A DNA stretch of 20,282 nt from Candidatus Onthomorpha intestinigallinarum (GTDB lineage: Bacteria > Bacteroidota > Bacteroidia > Bacteroidales > P3): NCBI GenBank assembly GCA_019114015.1, contig DXGG01000250.1:1-20282 (forward strand). Reading direction: 5' to 3'. A model generated the notes under the pieces. That model was not told the DNA's origin. It saw nothing but the letters and a program-made list of their open reading frames with translations, and made no database searches. Below, piece by piece: positions 12,839 through 19,896 of the stretch (position 1 is its first letter; the number at the start of each line of letters is the position of its first letter). A program made the position numbers and the translations under genes.

Positions 12839-14929
12839 TTATTTGCTTATTATCAATTTTCTTGCCGTACTTATGTTGTCGCACGAGAATATTGCCCAAT
12901 AGATTCCTGTACTAAGTCGTTTTGTGTCTATCTTTAGACTACGTTCTTCCTTGCCCACAGTTTCGTTCATAAGTATTTGGCCTTTTGAGTTCACGAGTTT
13001 TACATTTAAATCTGAAGAAAAAGAATTTGAGAAATCTATCTGTGTGAAATCTTTAGCTGGATTAGGATAAAAATCGTTTATGCCATCCAATTCTCCGACT
13101 TTTATTCTTTCTACAGATACATATACATTATCTTCACTTATGCCATTTACCTGACTACCGTAAACAGTTGTATAGAATCCTTGCGGTGCAGTCATGGGTT
13201 TTGTGATGGTTTTACCGTTGTTGGATGTAGCGCTTATGTAATATTGCAATGTATCCCGAGATGTTTCGTCAAGAGCAAGCATTGCCGAGAACATATTACC
13301 GTCTTCGGCCGTAAGGTCAGTTTGATGCCATGATGTTTCATTGACTTTTTTGTAAAACAATGTTGCGGAAGCTATACCGCTTTTATTCTGTATTATTGCC
13401 CTGTAATTCGGAGAATTGCTTTCCTGCGTATTCCACCAGCGTATAGGGTCATGGTAAATTCTCAAGGGATTCTCTGCAGGTATTTGTTTTGTTATGCAAT
13501 GTATCGCTCCTCCGAATCCGTCAAACTCTCTCACATCTATTTCCTCTATTATATATCCGGGGTATTTTTGTTTGATGATGTCCAAGGCTTCCTTGTTTCC
13601 GTCTATATCCCCTGCTGCACTTCCGCTTAATGATTCATCATAAAATACAGGCTGAATTATTGCATCATTTACAAATGTATGATTGGAAAATGAGCGTGTA
13701 TATTGTGTGTTGTATTGAGATTGAGAGGTGTACCATGAACCGTCATTTTTGGCAGGTAAAGGTATTCTTGTGTTATGGTACTTCTGTCCGAACATTGTTT
13801 CCATGTTGCAAATGGAATCCATGTTTTCTTCTACCGTTTGCGGATCGGACAGATTAGCCATTACATCGGGGTGTTTTGTGGATACGAAGGTGTTTTCATC
13901 CCACATATCTGCATACAAATCTATGTGCCCCGTTCCTCCGTCATATCTCAAACTTGGAAGTATTACACATCTGTTCAGATTCAACAAATGAATCAAAGAG
14001 TCTCGAACCTGGGATTCTGTCAGAGAGTTTTTATATTGTATAGCGTATCCGTAATAATCACTGTGCTCATCCAGATAATACAGACCGTAGTGATCTTCGT
14101 TGGCATCGAATACGGCATCTGAGGTAAACAATGTTCCAACACCGTCAAGTAAAACATTTCCTCCTTCATATTCTATTGTCGTTGTAAAAACATCGTATCC
14201 TGCTTGTTCACCGATATTTTTTGCTATTTTATCATCAAGAGGTCTGCCTCCGTAATATTCGAAATCCAAGAAACCTATGTTATCGTCATCTCCATAATAG
14301 AACGCAACAGGTCCGCAATCCCTATACCAGAAAGAATTGCCGGGATTCACGAAAAACCTGTAATTGGTTAGAGGAGTACCTAATTCATTCATGAAATCTT
14401 TTATGGCTACTGAATCTTCTGCATTCCATATATTAATCCATACTTGCGTATGTTTTTGTATGTTGTCCGCCAATTGTGCAAATATTCTGGCAAACTTGCT
14501 GTTTGCAGATACATCAGGTAAACTGTATACCGGTTCCAATGTATAATCCGATGAATAATAACTTATGCCCAAACCGTCAAACATTTGTTCTGCCGGTTCA
14601 TTATTGTTTGTTGTGAATGTATTGTAAAACCATGTCATTAATATTGCCTGTACTTCATCGCTCTCTATTGGAAAAATCATATCATCCGGAACATTCAGGG
14701 GCGCTTTCACATTGTTTCCATCTTTGTTTCCGATTGACAATATTTTGTTTTTGTCTATTCCTTTGTCCGATGGAATACGGGAATGAATCTTCTTGTAATA
14801 ATTCTTCAACTCGACTTCAGATATCGATTGTTTTTCTTTCATTTGGGTGGTCTTCTCCTGACCTTGCGTTTGTACATTACTGAAGAACAGTAAAAAAAAG
14901 ACAAACAAACCTACTAATTTCCTTTGCAT
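12839..14929 (-). CDS. Secreted peptidylarginine/agmatine deiminase-family enzyme with T9SS sorting domain
   Basis: A 696-residue multidomain secreted protein. Order: signal peptide (about 1-23, MQRKLVGLFVFFLLFFSN), prodomain-like stretch, Porphyromonas-type deiminase domain (about 85-490), Ig-like beta domain (about 515-600), and a T9SS type A C-terminal sorting domain (from Y621-P-N-P to the final RKLIISK). The family's catalytic residues are all present: D204 in YRDCGP, H335 and D337 in GTGHID, and the nucleophile C478 in GGAIHCIT; the EGGNVLLDG strand is also there. Enzymes of this fold convert guanidino groups to ureido groups: peptidyl-arginine to citrulline in P. gingivalis PPAD, agmatine to carbamoylputrescine in others. 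Export, Ig domain and sorting tail match PPAD, but substrate specificity cannot be read here. Spacing between catalytic residues is longer than in PPAD (from memory), implying insertions. Monocistronic with its own promoter, no SD. Confidence 0.88.
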   Translation of the reverse strand: MQRKLVGLFVFFLLFFSNVQTQGQEKTTQMKEKQSISEVELKNYYKKIHSRIPSDKGIDKNKILSIGNKDGNNVKAPLNVPDDMIFPIESDEVQAILMTWFYNTFTTNNNEPAEQMFDGLGISYYSSDYTLEPVYSLPDVSANSKFARIFAQLADNIQKHTQVWINIWNAEDSVAIKDFMNELGTPLTNYRFFVNPGNSFWYRDCGPVAFYYGDDDNIGFLDFEYYGGRPLDDKIAKNIGEQAGYDVFTTTIEYEGGNVLLDGVGTLFTSDAVFDANEDHYGLYYLDEHSDYYGYAIQYKNSLTESQVRDSLIHLLNLNRCVILPSLRYDGGTGHIDLYADMWDENTFVSTKHPDVMANLSDPQTVEENMDSICNMETMFGQKYHNTRIPLPAKNDGSWYTSQSQYNTQYTRSFSNHTFVNDAIIQPVFYDESLSGSAAGDIDGNKEALDIIKQKYPGYIIEEIDVREFDGFGGAIHCITKQIPAENPLRIYHDPIRWWNTQESNSPNYRAIIQNKSGIASATLFYKKVNETSWHQTDLTAEDGNMFSAMLALDETSRDTLQYYISATSNNGKTITKPMTAPQGFYTTVYGSQVNGISEDNVYVSVERIKVGELDGINDFYPNPAKDFTQIDFSNSFSSDLNVKLVNSKGQILMNETVGKEERSLKIDTKRLSTGIYWAIFSCDNISTARKLIISK

Positions 14930-14978
14930 ATTAATTTTATTTTGTATTTTTGCCGAATGGAATGTCGTTTAAACATTG

Positions 14979-14986
14979 CAAAGTTA
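14979..14986 (-). promoter_or_regulatory. Likely -7 element for the secreted deiminase gene
   Basis: On the minus strand this reads TAACTTTG, a TAnnTTTG match about 50 bp before the ATG at 14929. The -33 region is only T-rich, without a clean TTTG at the right distance. Confidence 0.5.
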
Positions 14987-15116
14987 GTAATTTTTTAATT
15001 GATAAAAGTACAATTTTGAAACATTGATTGTGTAATTTCGTATCACATAGAACAAAACAATAAATTTTTAATGTGAGATTAAAGGTTTAAATTATTAACG
15101 ATAAAAGGTTTTTTGT

Positions 15117-16271
15117 ATGAAAAAAGTTATTTTATGCTTGTCTATGTTTGTTCTTGCATTGACGGCTAATGCCCAAGACAAGACATTATTGAGACATGCT
15201 CACCATGAGACTAACAGATTCGTAGATAATTGGGAAGTGTCTTTGGGTGCAGGAATTCAGGCTTTCCACATCAACCAATCAAAACCATTTAACGGTTTAT
15301 CTGATGAAATTGTACCGATGTTTGAAGTATCTGTAGGAAAGTGGTTGACTCCTATATTTGGAGCAAGACTCGCTTTTCAAGGATTCAACTACAAATTTAT
15401 GAGATCCGAAATTGAATATAAAGGCAATTACAATTATGTTCATGCGGATGTTATGATGGATATGTCAAACTTGATTTGTGGTTATAAACCTGACAGATTG
15501 TATAATGCAATATTGATGGGAGGTTTCGGATACGCAGCTTCCAAGTCTGAGGAGATGGATGGTTACAACAATGAATTCGCCGCATCTTTCGGTTTAATGA
15601 ATCGCTTCAGATTATGCGAATCATTTTCTCTTAATCTTGATGTAAGAACGTTCTTGACAAAAGAATCGTTCGGCAACATCAGGAATGCAGGAATGATAGC
15701 ATTGAACTATGAACTTTTGGCAGGTGTAACCTACAAAATTTCTTCAAAAAAAAATTTTGACAGAGTAGATTATACCCCTTATCAAAACAAGATTTCTGCT
15801 TTGGAAAAAGATTTGAACAGCAGTCGTGAAGATTTGGCCAAGAAAGATACTGAAGTTGAAAAATTGAAAAAGCAGGTTGAAAAAGAAATAGCAGCAAAAG
15901 AAAAAGCAATGGACGAAGCCGTACGTGCTAAAAAACTTGCTACGCCAACTGCAAATCAGCCTTTATCAATATTCTTCAGATTGGGTGACAGCGAAATCAC
16001 AGACAGAAACGTTCCTAACTTGAAATTCTTGGCAGACGCCATGAAAGCAGATAAAAGCGACAGAGTATTTGTTATCGTAGGATACGCAGACAAGCAAACA
16101 GGTAGTCCTGAGGTTAATATGGAATTAAGTAAGAAGAGAGCCGAAGGCATTTATAACTTGTTGATTAAGGAAGGCGTTGATGCCAAGAAACTAAAGGCAG
16201 AAGGGAAAGGCGATACGGAACAACCATTCGAAGGTCGTCCTTACATGAATCGTGTAGTGGTTATCAAATAA
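15117..16271 (+). CDS. OmpA-family outer membrane protein with coiled coil
   Basis: Anchors the outer membrane to peptidoglycan. The 384 residues contain a signal peptide (cleavage after A19, TANA|QD), an N-terminal beta-barrel domain (about 35-212: VSLGAGIQAFHI, FGARLAFQGFNYKF, LLAGVTYKISS), a charged coiled coil (about 222-275, rich in Lys/Glu heptads), and a C-terminal OmpA domain (about 283-384) with the peptidoglycan-binding helix NMELSKKRAEGIYNLL and KAEGKGDTEQPF before a final RVVVIK. The architecture and length match the OmpA-like proteins Pgm6/Pgm7 of Porphyromonas gingivalis. Upstream 15000-15116 is AT-rich; a poor -7-like TAATTTCG is at 15033-15040 and AAAAGG about 9 bases before the ATG is at best a weak SD. 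It is monocistronic, ending in a strong terminator. Confidence 0.92.
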   Translation: MKKVILCLSMFVLALTANAQDKTLLRHAHHETNRFVDNWEVSLGAGIQAFHINQSKPFNGLSDEIVPMFEVSVGKWLTPIFGARLAFQGFNYKFMRSEIEYKGNYNYVHADVMMDMSNLICGYKPDRLYNAILMGGFGYAASKSEEMDGYNNEFAASFGLMNRFRLCESFSLNLDVRTFLTKESFGNIRNAGMIALNYELLAGVTYKISSKKNFDRVDYTPYQNKISALEKDLNSSREDLAKKDTEVEKLKKQVEKEIAAKEKAMDEAVRAKKLATPTANQPLSIFFRLGDSEITDRNVPNLKFLADAMKADKSDRVFVIVGYADKQTGSPEVNMELSKKRAEGIYNLLIKEGVDAKKLKAEGKGDTEQPFEGRPYMNRVVVIK

Positions 16272-16303
16272 GAAAGATTTATTCATATTATAAATGAATA
16301 CTG

Positions 16304-16347
16304 AAGAAGAGAATCCGAATTTATACTCGGATTCTCTTCTTTTTTTG
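16304..16347 (+). terminator. Intrinsic terminator after ompA-like gene
   Basis: A 15-bp stem (16304-16318 with 16327-16341, 8-base loop) followed by a T-run. The convergent minus-strand gene ends 43 bp away; the minus side lacks a comparable T-run, so this mainly serves the plus strand. Confidence 0.88.
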
Positions 16348-16389
16348 TGCTAAATACAAACAAAAATGTAATCCCGCTTCAAAAAAGAA

Positions 16390-17418
16390 TCACTTTCCGC
16401 AACCATCTATCTCCAATATTATCGGAAAATGATCGCTTACGCCTCCCTGATATAAAAATCCCTTATATGTGGAATAAGGAACAACAACTCTTGTATTGGA
16501 TTCCTTGTCAATCAAAAAATCCTTCCTGAATACAAAACCACCGAACGTACCACCGTCATTGATTCTGTTCAAAAGATTCCTGCTTACCAAAAACTGGTCA
16601 AAACTAAGATATGTCCCGTTGTAAACATAAGAGCCTGTCTTGTTTTTGTTCCTCTCCATAAGATTTACAAGCAAAGGACTGACGTTGCCGGAATAATATG
16701 TCTTAGTCCTGAATCCTTGTTCCACGGATTTATCCCACGGATTGTCATTCATGTCTCCCATGAGCAGAAAATATTCCTCCCCTTCGGATTTTCTTTCTTC
16801 TATATGCCGGTAAACCATGGAAAACACATCCGTCCTGAACTGCTTTTTCGCATTGTGTTCCCTCCGCGAAGGAGCATGAATAACATAGATGTTCAACCTC
16901 AATTTGCCAAGCATGCCGCAAACATACAATATATCCCTCGTCTTTTCGCTTTCATCCTTTGCTTCCGGTGTTATCTTGTAATGCCGCAAAGGTCTGAACC
17001 TTTGGGGATTGTAAATCAACGCCACATCTATCCCTCTTATATCATGCGAATCGTAATGAATGTACCTGTATCCCGCCTTCCTCAAAGGGGTATCGTAACA
17101 CAAATCATTCAATACCTTCTCCCCTTCTATCTCACACAAACCTATCAAAGTCGGAAAAGAATTTCCCCCGGCAGCCATATAAGTCTTTGCCAGAAGATTT
17201 TTTTTGCGGTTGTATCGTTTGAATGTCCAATGTTTCCTGCCTTCACTTGTAAAGTCGTCATCTTCCGTCAACGTATCGTTTGTCGGATAGAAAAAGTTCT
17301 CGCAATTGTGGAAAATGACCACATCTTTTTGCGACAGTGCAATATTTGGCAACATACACAAAAGCAACGCCAATTTGCGGGTACTGTTTTTGTTGCAAAT
17401 CCTTTTTCTCAGTTGCAT
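16390..17418 (-). CDS. Exported endonuclease/exonuclease/phosphatase-family hydrolase
   Basis: A 342-residue protein of the Mg-dependent EEP superfamily (nucleases, phosphodiesterases, sphingomyelinases). A basic N-terminus and hydrophobic stretch (KLALLLCMLPNIALS, 15-29) indicate a signal peptide cut near residue 29-30. The active-site set is complete: N38/N41 (HNCENF), E96 (GLCEIE), the DIRGIDVALIYNP strand, catalytic His in VIHAPSRR (the family more often has NHWPSR), D and N in GDMNDNP, the SFDQF Asp, and the terminal SDHFPI Asp-His. The spread of motifs and length fit Bacteroidota periplasmic or secreted EEP proteins. The substrate is unknown: extracellular DNA/RNA or phosphodiesters are possible. 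It lies 68 bp downstream of gcvT, but a terminator lies between, so it likely has low or separate expression. Confidence 0.87.
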   Translation of the reverse strand: MQLRKRICNKNSTRKLALLLCMLPNIALSQKDVVIFHNCENFFYPTNDTLTEDDDFTSEGRKHWTFKRYNRKKNLLAKTYMAAGGNSFPTLIGLCEIEGEKVLNDLCYDTPLRKAGYRYIHYDSHDIRGIDVALIYNPQRFRPLRHYKITPEAKDESEKTRDILYVCGMLGKLRLNIYVIHAPSRREHNAKKQFRTDVFSMVYRHIEERKSEGEEYFLLMGDMNDNPWDKSVEQGFRTKTYYSGNVSPLLVNLMERNKNKTGSYVYNGTYLSFDQFLVSRNLLNRINDGGTFGGFVFRKDFLIDKESNTRVVVPYSTYKGFLYQGGVSDHFPIILEIDGCGK

Positions 17419-17435
17419 CTTTTTGTGCGTTTAAT

Positions 17436-17470
17436 CGAAAAGCCCACAATATCCGAAGTTATTGTGGGCT
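17436..17470 (-). terminator. Intrinsic terminator after gcvT
   Basis: On the minus strand, an 11-bp stem (AGCCCACAATA / TATTGTGGGCT, 8-base loop) followed by TTTCGATT. It lies 16 bp after the gcvT stop and 18 bp before the next minus-strand start. Confidence 0.75.
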
Positions 17471-17486
17471 CTTTCCATCGGAAATG

Positions 17487-18590
17487 CTATCCTTTGTAGA
17501 AAGGCATCTTGACCACAACGGCCTTGAGCAATTTGTCTCTTATCTTGATGAAAATCTCAGTATCTTTCTTGCTGAACGCCGTAGCAACATGTGCAGTGCC
17601 TATCGCAACACCGCATGAAGGAGACTGCGTTCCGGAACAAACCTTACCGATTTTGTTTCCCTGTGCATCGCAAACCTCATAGCCTTGACGAGGAATACCC
17701 TTGTCTATCATCTGGAATCCTATCAGTTTCTTATTCACTCCGTTTGCCTTTTGAGCCTCAAGCCTTTCCCTGTCTATGAAATCGTTTCCGTCAACAAATT
17801 TCGTAAGCCAGTTCAAACCGGCCTCTATAGGCGAGGTCTCGTCATCTATTTCATGTCCGTACAGACAGAATCCCATTTCCAAACGCAAGGTATCCCTGCA
17901 ACCCAGACCGGCAGGCTTTATGCCGAATTCCTTTCCGGCTTCAAATACGGCGTCCCATATTCTGTCGGCATCCTTCCTGTCAAAGTAAATCTCGCATCCT
18001 CCTGCGCCTGTATAGCCTGTTGTGGACAGGAGAACATTGTCAATTCCCGCAAAAGTCAAAAACTTGAACGTATAATACTCCATGTCCTCTATCGGAGTTG
18101 AAGTAAGCTTCTGCATGGCTTTCAAGGCCAAAGGTCCTTGTACGGCCAACTGTCCGTAATTGTCGCTTTCGTTCTTGAAGTCCCTGCCCAAAACCAAACC
18201 TTTCTCTTCGGCTATCCTGCTCATCCAGTTCCAGTCTTTCTCTATGTTGGCGGCATTAGGAACCATAAAATATTCATCTTCGGCTATTCTGTAAACAAGC
18301 ATGTCGTCAACTATTCCGCCCTTGCCGTTAGGCAAAACGGTGTACAAAACCTTGCCGTCATATAAGGAAGCTATGTCATTCGAAGTGCAATATTGGACAA
18401 ACTCAAAGGCCTTGGGACCTTTTGCCCTGAACTCTCCCATGTGGGAAACGTCGAAAACCCCCACTCCATTCCTTACATTGTTATGCTCTATAACCAATCC
18501 CTCATAGGAAATAGGCATATTGTATCCGGCAAATTCTGCCATCTTCGCACCCAATTCGATGTGCTTTTGTGTAAACGGTGTACTTTTCAT
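17487..18590 (-). CDS. gcvT: Aminomethyltransferase, glycine cleavage system T protein
   Basis: Transfers the methylene group of the aminomethyl-lipoyl H protein to tetrahydrofolate, releasing ammonia. The 367-residue product is standard length and shows the family blocks: TPFTQKHIELGAKMAEFAGY at the N-terminus, GVFDVSHMGEF, the GGIVDDMLVYR segment with the catalytic Asp (D95/D96), YTGAGGCEIY, AGLGCRDTLRLEMGFCLYG, and the C-terminal GTQSPSCGVAIGTA beta-barrel segment. I chose the ATG at 18590, giving MKSTPFTQKH, which matches the usual start; an ATG at 18602 would add four residues. The H and P proteins are not in this window, so the system is dispersed. A TAnnTTTG element lies about 34 bp upstream; a terminator follows. 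No SD. Confidence 0.95.
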   Translation of the reverse strand: MKSTPFTQKHIELGAKMAEFAGYNMPISYEGLVIEHNNVRNGVGVFDVSHMGEFRAKGPKAFEFVQYCTSNDIASLYDGKVLYTVLPNGKGGIVDDMLVYRIAEDEYFMVPNAANIEKDWNWMSRIAEEKGLVLGRDFKNESDNYGQLAVQGPLALKAMQKLTSTPIEDMEYYTFKFLTFAGIDNVLLSTTGYTGAGGCEIYFDRKDADRIWDAVFEAGKEFGIKPAGLGCRDTLRLEMGFCLYGHEIDDETSPIEAGLNWLTKFVDGNDFIDRERLEAQKANGVNKKLIGFQMIDKGIPRQGYEVCDAQGNKIGKVCSGTQSPSCGVAIGTAHVATAFSKKDTEIFIKIRDKLLKAVVVKMPFYKG

Positions 18591-18623
18591 TTTATTTATC
18601 ATATTTTATGTACGTTCTCCCTG

Positions 18624-18631
18624 CAAAGTTA
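18624..18631 (-). promoter_or_regulatory. Likely -7 element for gcvT
   Basis: TAACTTTG on the minus strand, a TAnnTTTG match 33 bp before the chosen gcvT start. The -33 box is not clear. A TTCTGAA palindrome (18693-18699) lies about 62 bp upstream of it. Confidence 0.5.
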
Positions 18632-18798
18632 CAACAATAAAACGAAAAAGAATGAAAAACAAATAAGAATGTGGCAGCATCTAAAATACCATTTCTGAAC
18701 AAGACTGTCCTGTCTCGGGACGAAGTTCTTTTACGCAATTGTTTCTGTAAGGCATAGAAAGAAACTGCCGACATAAGGTTTTGTTTCACCTTGACCGA

Positions 18799-18847
18799 TT
18801 CAGAAGACAAAAAAATCTTTTCTGAAAAGAAAAAAATGAATTCAGAA
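18799..18847. promoter_or_regulatory. Three TTCNGAA palindromes with exact 21-bp spacing
   Basis: TTCAGAA at 18799-18805, TTCTGAA at 18820-18826 and TTCAGAA at 18841-18847: start-to-start distances are 21 and 21 bp, two helical turns, so all lie on one face of the DNA. The second and third extend to a perfect 10-bp inverted repeat (18817-18826 with 18841-18850). The array ends about 32 bp before the TATCTTTG box at 18879, where activator sites would sit. A fourth TTCTGAA is at 18693-18699. The rest of the 375-bp intergenic region between gcvT and the first lipoprotein gene holds only promoters and short A-rich repeats, and no gene that I can see. The binding protein is unknown. Confidence 0.45.
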
Positions 18848-18878
18848 AAGAAAAAATGCGAATGCAAGCTTTTTTTTA

Positions 18879-18886
18879 TATCTTTG
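18879..18886 (+). promoter_or_regulatory. Likely -7 element for the mini-lipoprotein genes
   Basis: TATCTTTG fits TAnnTTTG, about 80 bp before the ATG at 18966. There is no TTTG at the -33 position, which would fit a promoter that needs an activator. Confidence 0.55.
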
Positions 18887-18965
18887 CACATCGGAAGACA
18901 TTTCTTCGGGAGCAATCCGAAAATCCCATAAAAGAGTAGGAATGAATTAAAAACAATAAGACATT

Positions 18966-19226
18966 ATGAAAAAGACATTGTTTGTTTTGAGTGTATTTGC
19001 AGCATTTGCTTTGGCATCCTGCAGTTCAAAGTCCGATTGTGACTGTACCGTAAGTGGTGACAACGTACCTCCAACTGAATTATTTACCGACGAATATCCC
19101 ACTTTCACTGAAATAGAAAAAAACTGTGACGAAATTAACTGGAACGACTTTACGAATCATGGAAATTACGGCAGTTGGGCAGATGGAGCAGACTATGGTT
19201 ATACTTTAAGCTGCGTAGAGCACTAA
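18966..19226 (+). CDS. Small cysteine-rich lipoprotein, unknown function (copy 1)
   Basis: An 86-residue predicted lipoprotein. A lysine-led hydrophobic signal (KKTLFVLSVFAAFALAS) ends in a lipobox with the lipidated Cys at 19, followed by SSKSD. The mature part of about 68 residues is acidic and aromatic and holds four further cysteines: C25 and C27 (SDCDCT), C54 (NCDEIN) and C83, four residues from the end, enough for two disulfides in the periplasm or at the surface. The cysteine layout matches the next gene, so the two are paralogues. No known domain recognised. The ATG at 18966 has no SD; the promoter is probably at 18879 with phased palindromes upstream. The lipobox and spacing to the neighbour support a real gene despite its size. 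Confidence 0.78.
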   Translation: MKKTLFVLSVFAAFALASCSSKSDCDCTVSGDNVPPTELFTDEYPTFTEIEKNCDEINWNDFTNHGNYGSWADGADYGYTLSCVEH

Positions 19227-19250
19227 ACAATTGTGATTTTGATTTGTCTG

Positions 19251-19294
19251 AAAGACACGGGAAGTTGTCTTCAATGATTGCTCTCCGTGTCTTT
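19251..19294. repeat. 10-bp inverted repeat between the two lipoprotein genes
   Basis: AAAGACACGG (19251-19260) and CCGTGTCTTT (19285-19294) are perfect inverted copies separated by 24 bp. No T-run follows, so it is not a classical terminator; it may shape or stabilise a shared mRNA, or partly terminate it. No promoter consensus was found before the second gene. Confidence 0.5.
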
Positions 19295-19330
19295 AGAGAG
19301 TTGAGTTTTAATGAATTAAAATAGAATCGG

Positions 19331-19534
19331 ATGAAGACCTGTTTTTTGTCTGTTTTGATGTTTTTGGGTATTATTCTGCTCAGTTCATGTGCGGATATGT
19401 CCGACTGTTCCTGTACCTATGGGGACGTAACGGAGGATGTTATGGATTGGAGCGGCGATTGTTCTTCCATAAACGTGGAGGATGTATTCGGAAGTGCGGA
19501 CAGTGGGGATGCTTTTTACTGTGAGGAATTATAA
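19331..19534 (+). CDS. Small cysteine-rich lipoprotein, unknown function (copy 2)
   Basis: A 67-residue predicted lipoprotein with signal peptide and lipobox LLSSC (lipidated C20). Its mature part of about 48 residues is strongly acidic. It repeats the plan of the gene before it: lipid Cys, five residues, C26 and C28 in SDCSCT (copy 1 SDCDCT), then C44 in C-x-x-IN (copy 1 C54-x-x-IN), and a last C64 four residues from the end. The stretch between the SDCxCT motif and the third cysteine is shorter than in copy 1, which looks like divergence after tandem duplication. No SD, no own promoter seen; 104 bp separate it from copy 1, including an inverted repeat. Function unknown. Confidence 0.72.
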   Translation: MKTCFLSVLMFLGIILLSSCADMSDCSCTYGDVTEDVMDWSGDCSSINVEDVFGSADSGDAFYCEEL

Positions 19535-19596
19535 GTAAAGCATTGTCATTTGCTGCATATAAAAAACACTGTACGCTGCTATCGTGAGACGTTTAT

Positions 19597-19638
19597 CGGT
19601 CTTGCGTTTGTTTTTTCCGCATAGACCGAATAGTTTTT
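19597..19638 (+). terminator. Possible terminator after the lipoprotein pair
   Basis: A 10-bp stem with one bulged base (CGGTCTTGCG at 19597-19606 with CGCATAGACCG at 19618-19628, T-rich loop), then five T at 19634-19638. The gap between stem and T-run makes it only a moderate candidate. Confidence 0.4.
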
Positions 19639-19896
19639 GATAGATATGTTTACGTGTTCGTTTCCTGTTTATTTGTCATGTAATGCAATTGTAACCGGAA
19701 CAGTTGTTTTTCCGTTGTATTTTTATTCTCGTATGCTTCTGATTTGACCTTCGGAATTCTGTTGTTTTTTTTCTTGATTGAATTCTTAATCCGCCTTTCT
19801 TTTTAGGGAAGAAGTGCGTATTTGTATTAGCCGCAAACATTGTTTTGGCCTGTATCAGCAAAATTGAAATAAGGAAAGTTTTTACCCTTTACTTAC
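19639..19896. other. T-rich intergenic stretch, no gene seen
   Basis: Between the lipoprotein pair and the 3' end of mnmG. It is T-rich on the plus strand. I found no promoter consensus, tRNA or RNA fold of note. The only reading frame (minus, about 61 codons) is low-complexity Lys/Arg/Asn-rich and without a family match. No clear terminator for mnmG is visible after its stop. Confidence 0.6.

Noticed and set aside
16717..17499. 260-codon open frame on the plus strand over the EEP hydrolase gene
   Set aside because: The minus-strand frame has the full EEP catalytic motif set; the plus-strand product shows no motif and runs across the gcvT terminator.
19676..19861. 61-codon minus-strand frame between the lipoproteins and mnmG
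   Set aside because: Low-complexity, basic, no promoter or motif; consistent with T-rich noncoding DNA.
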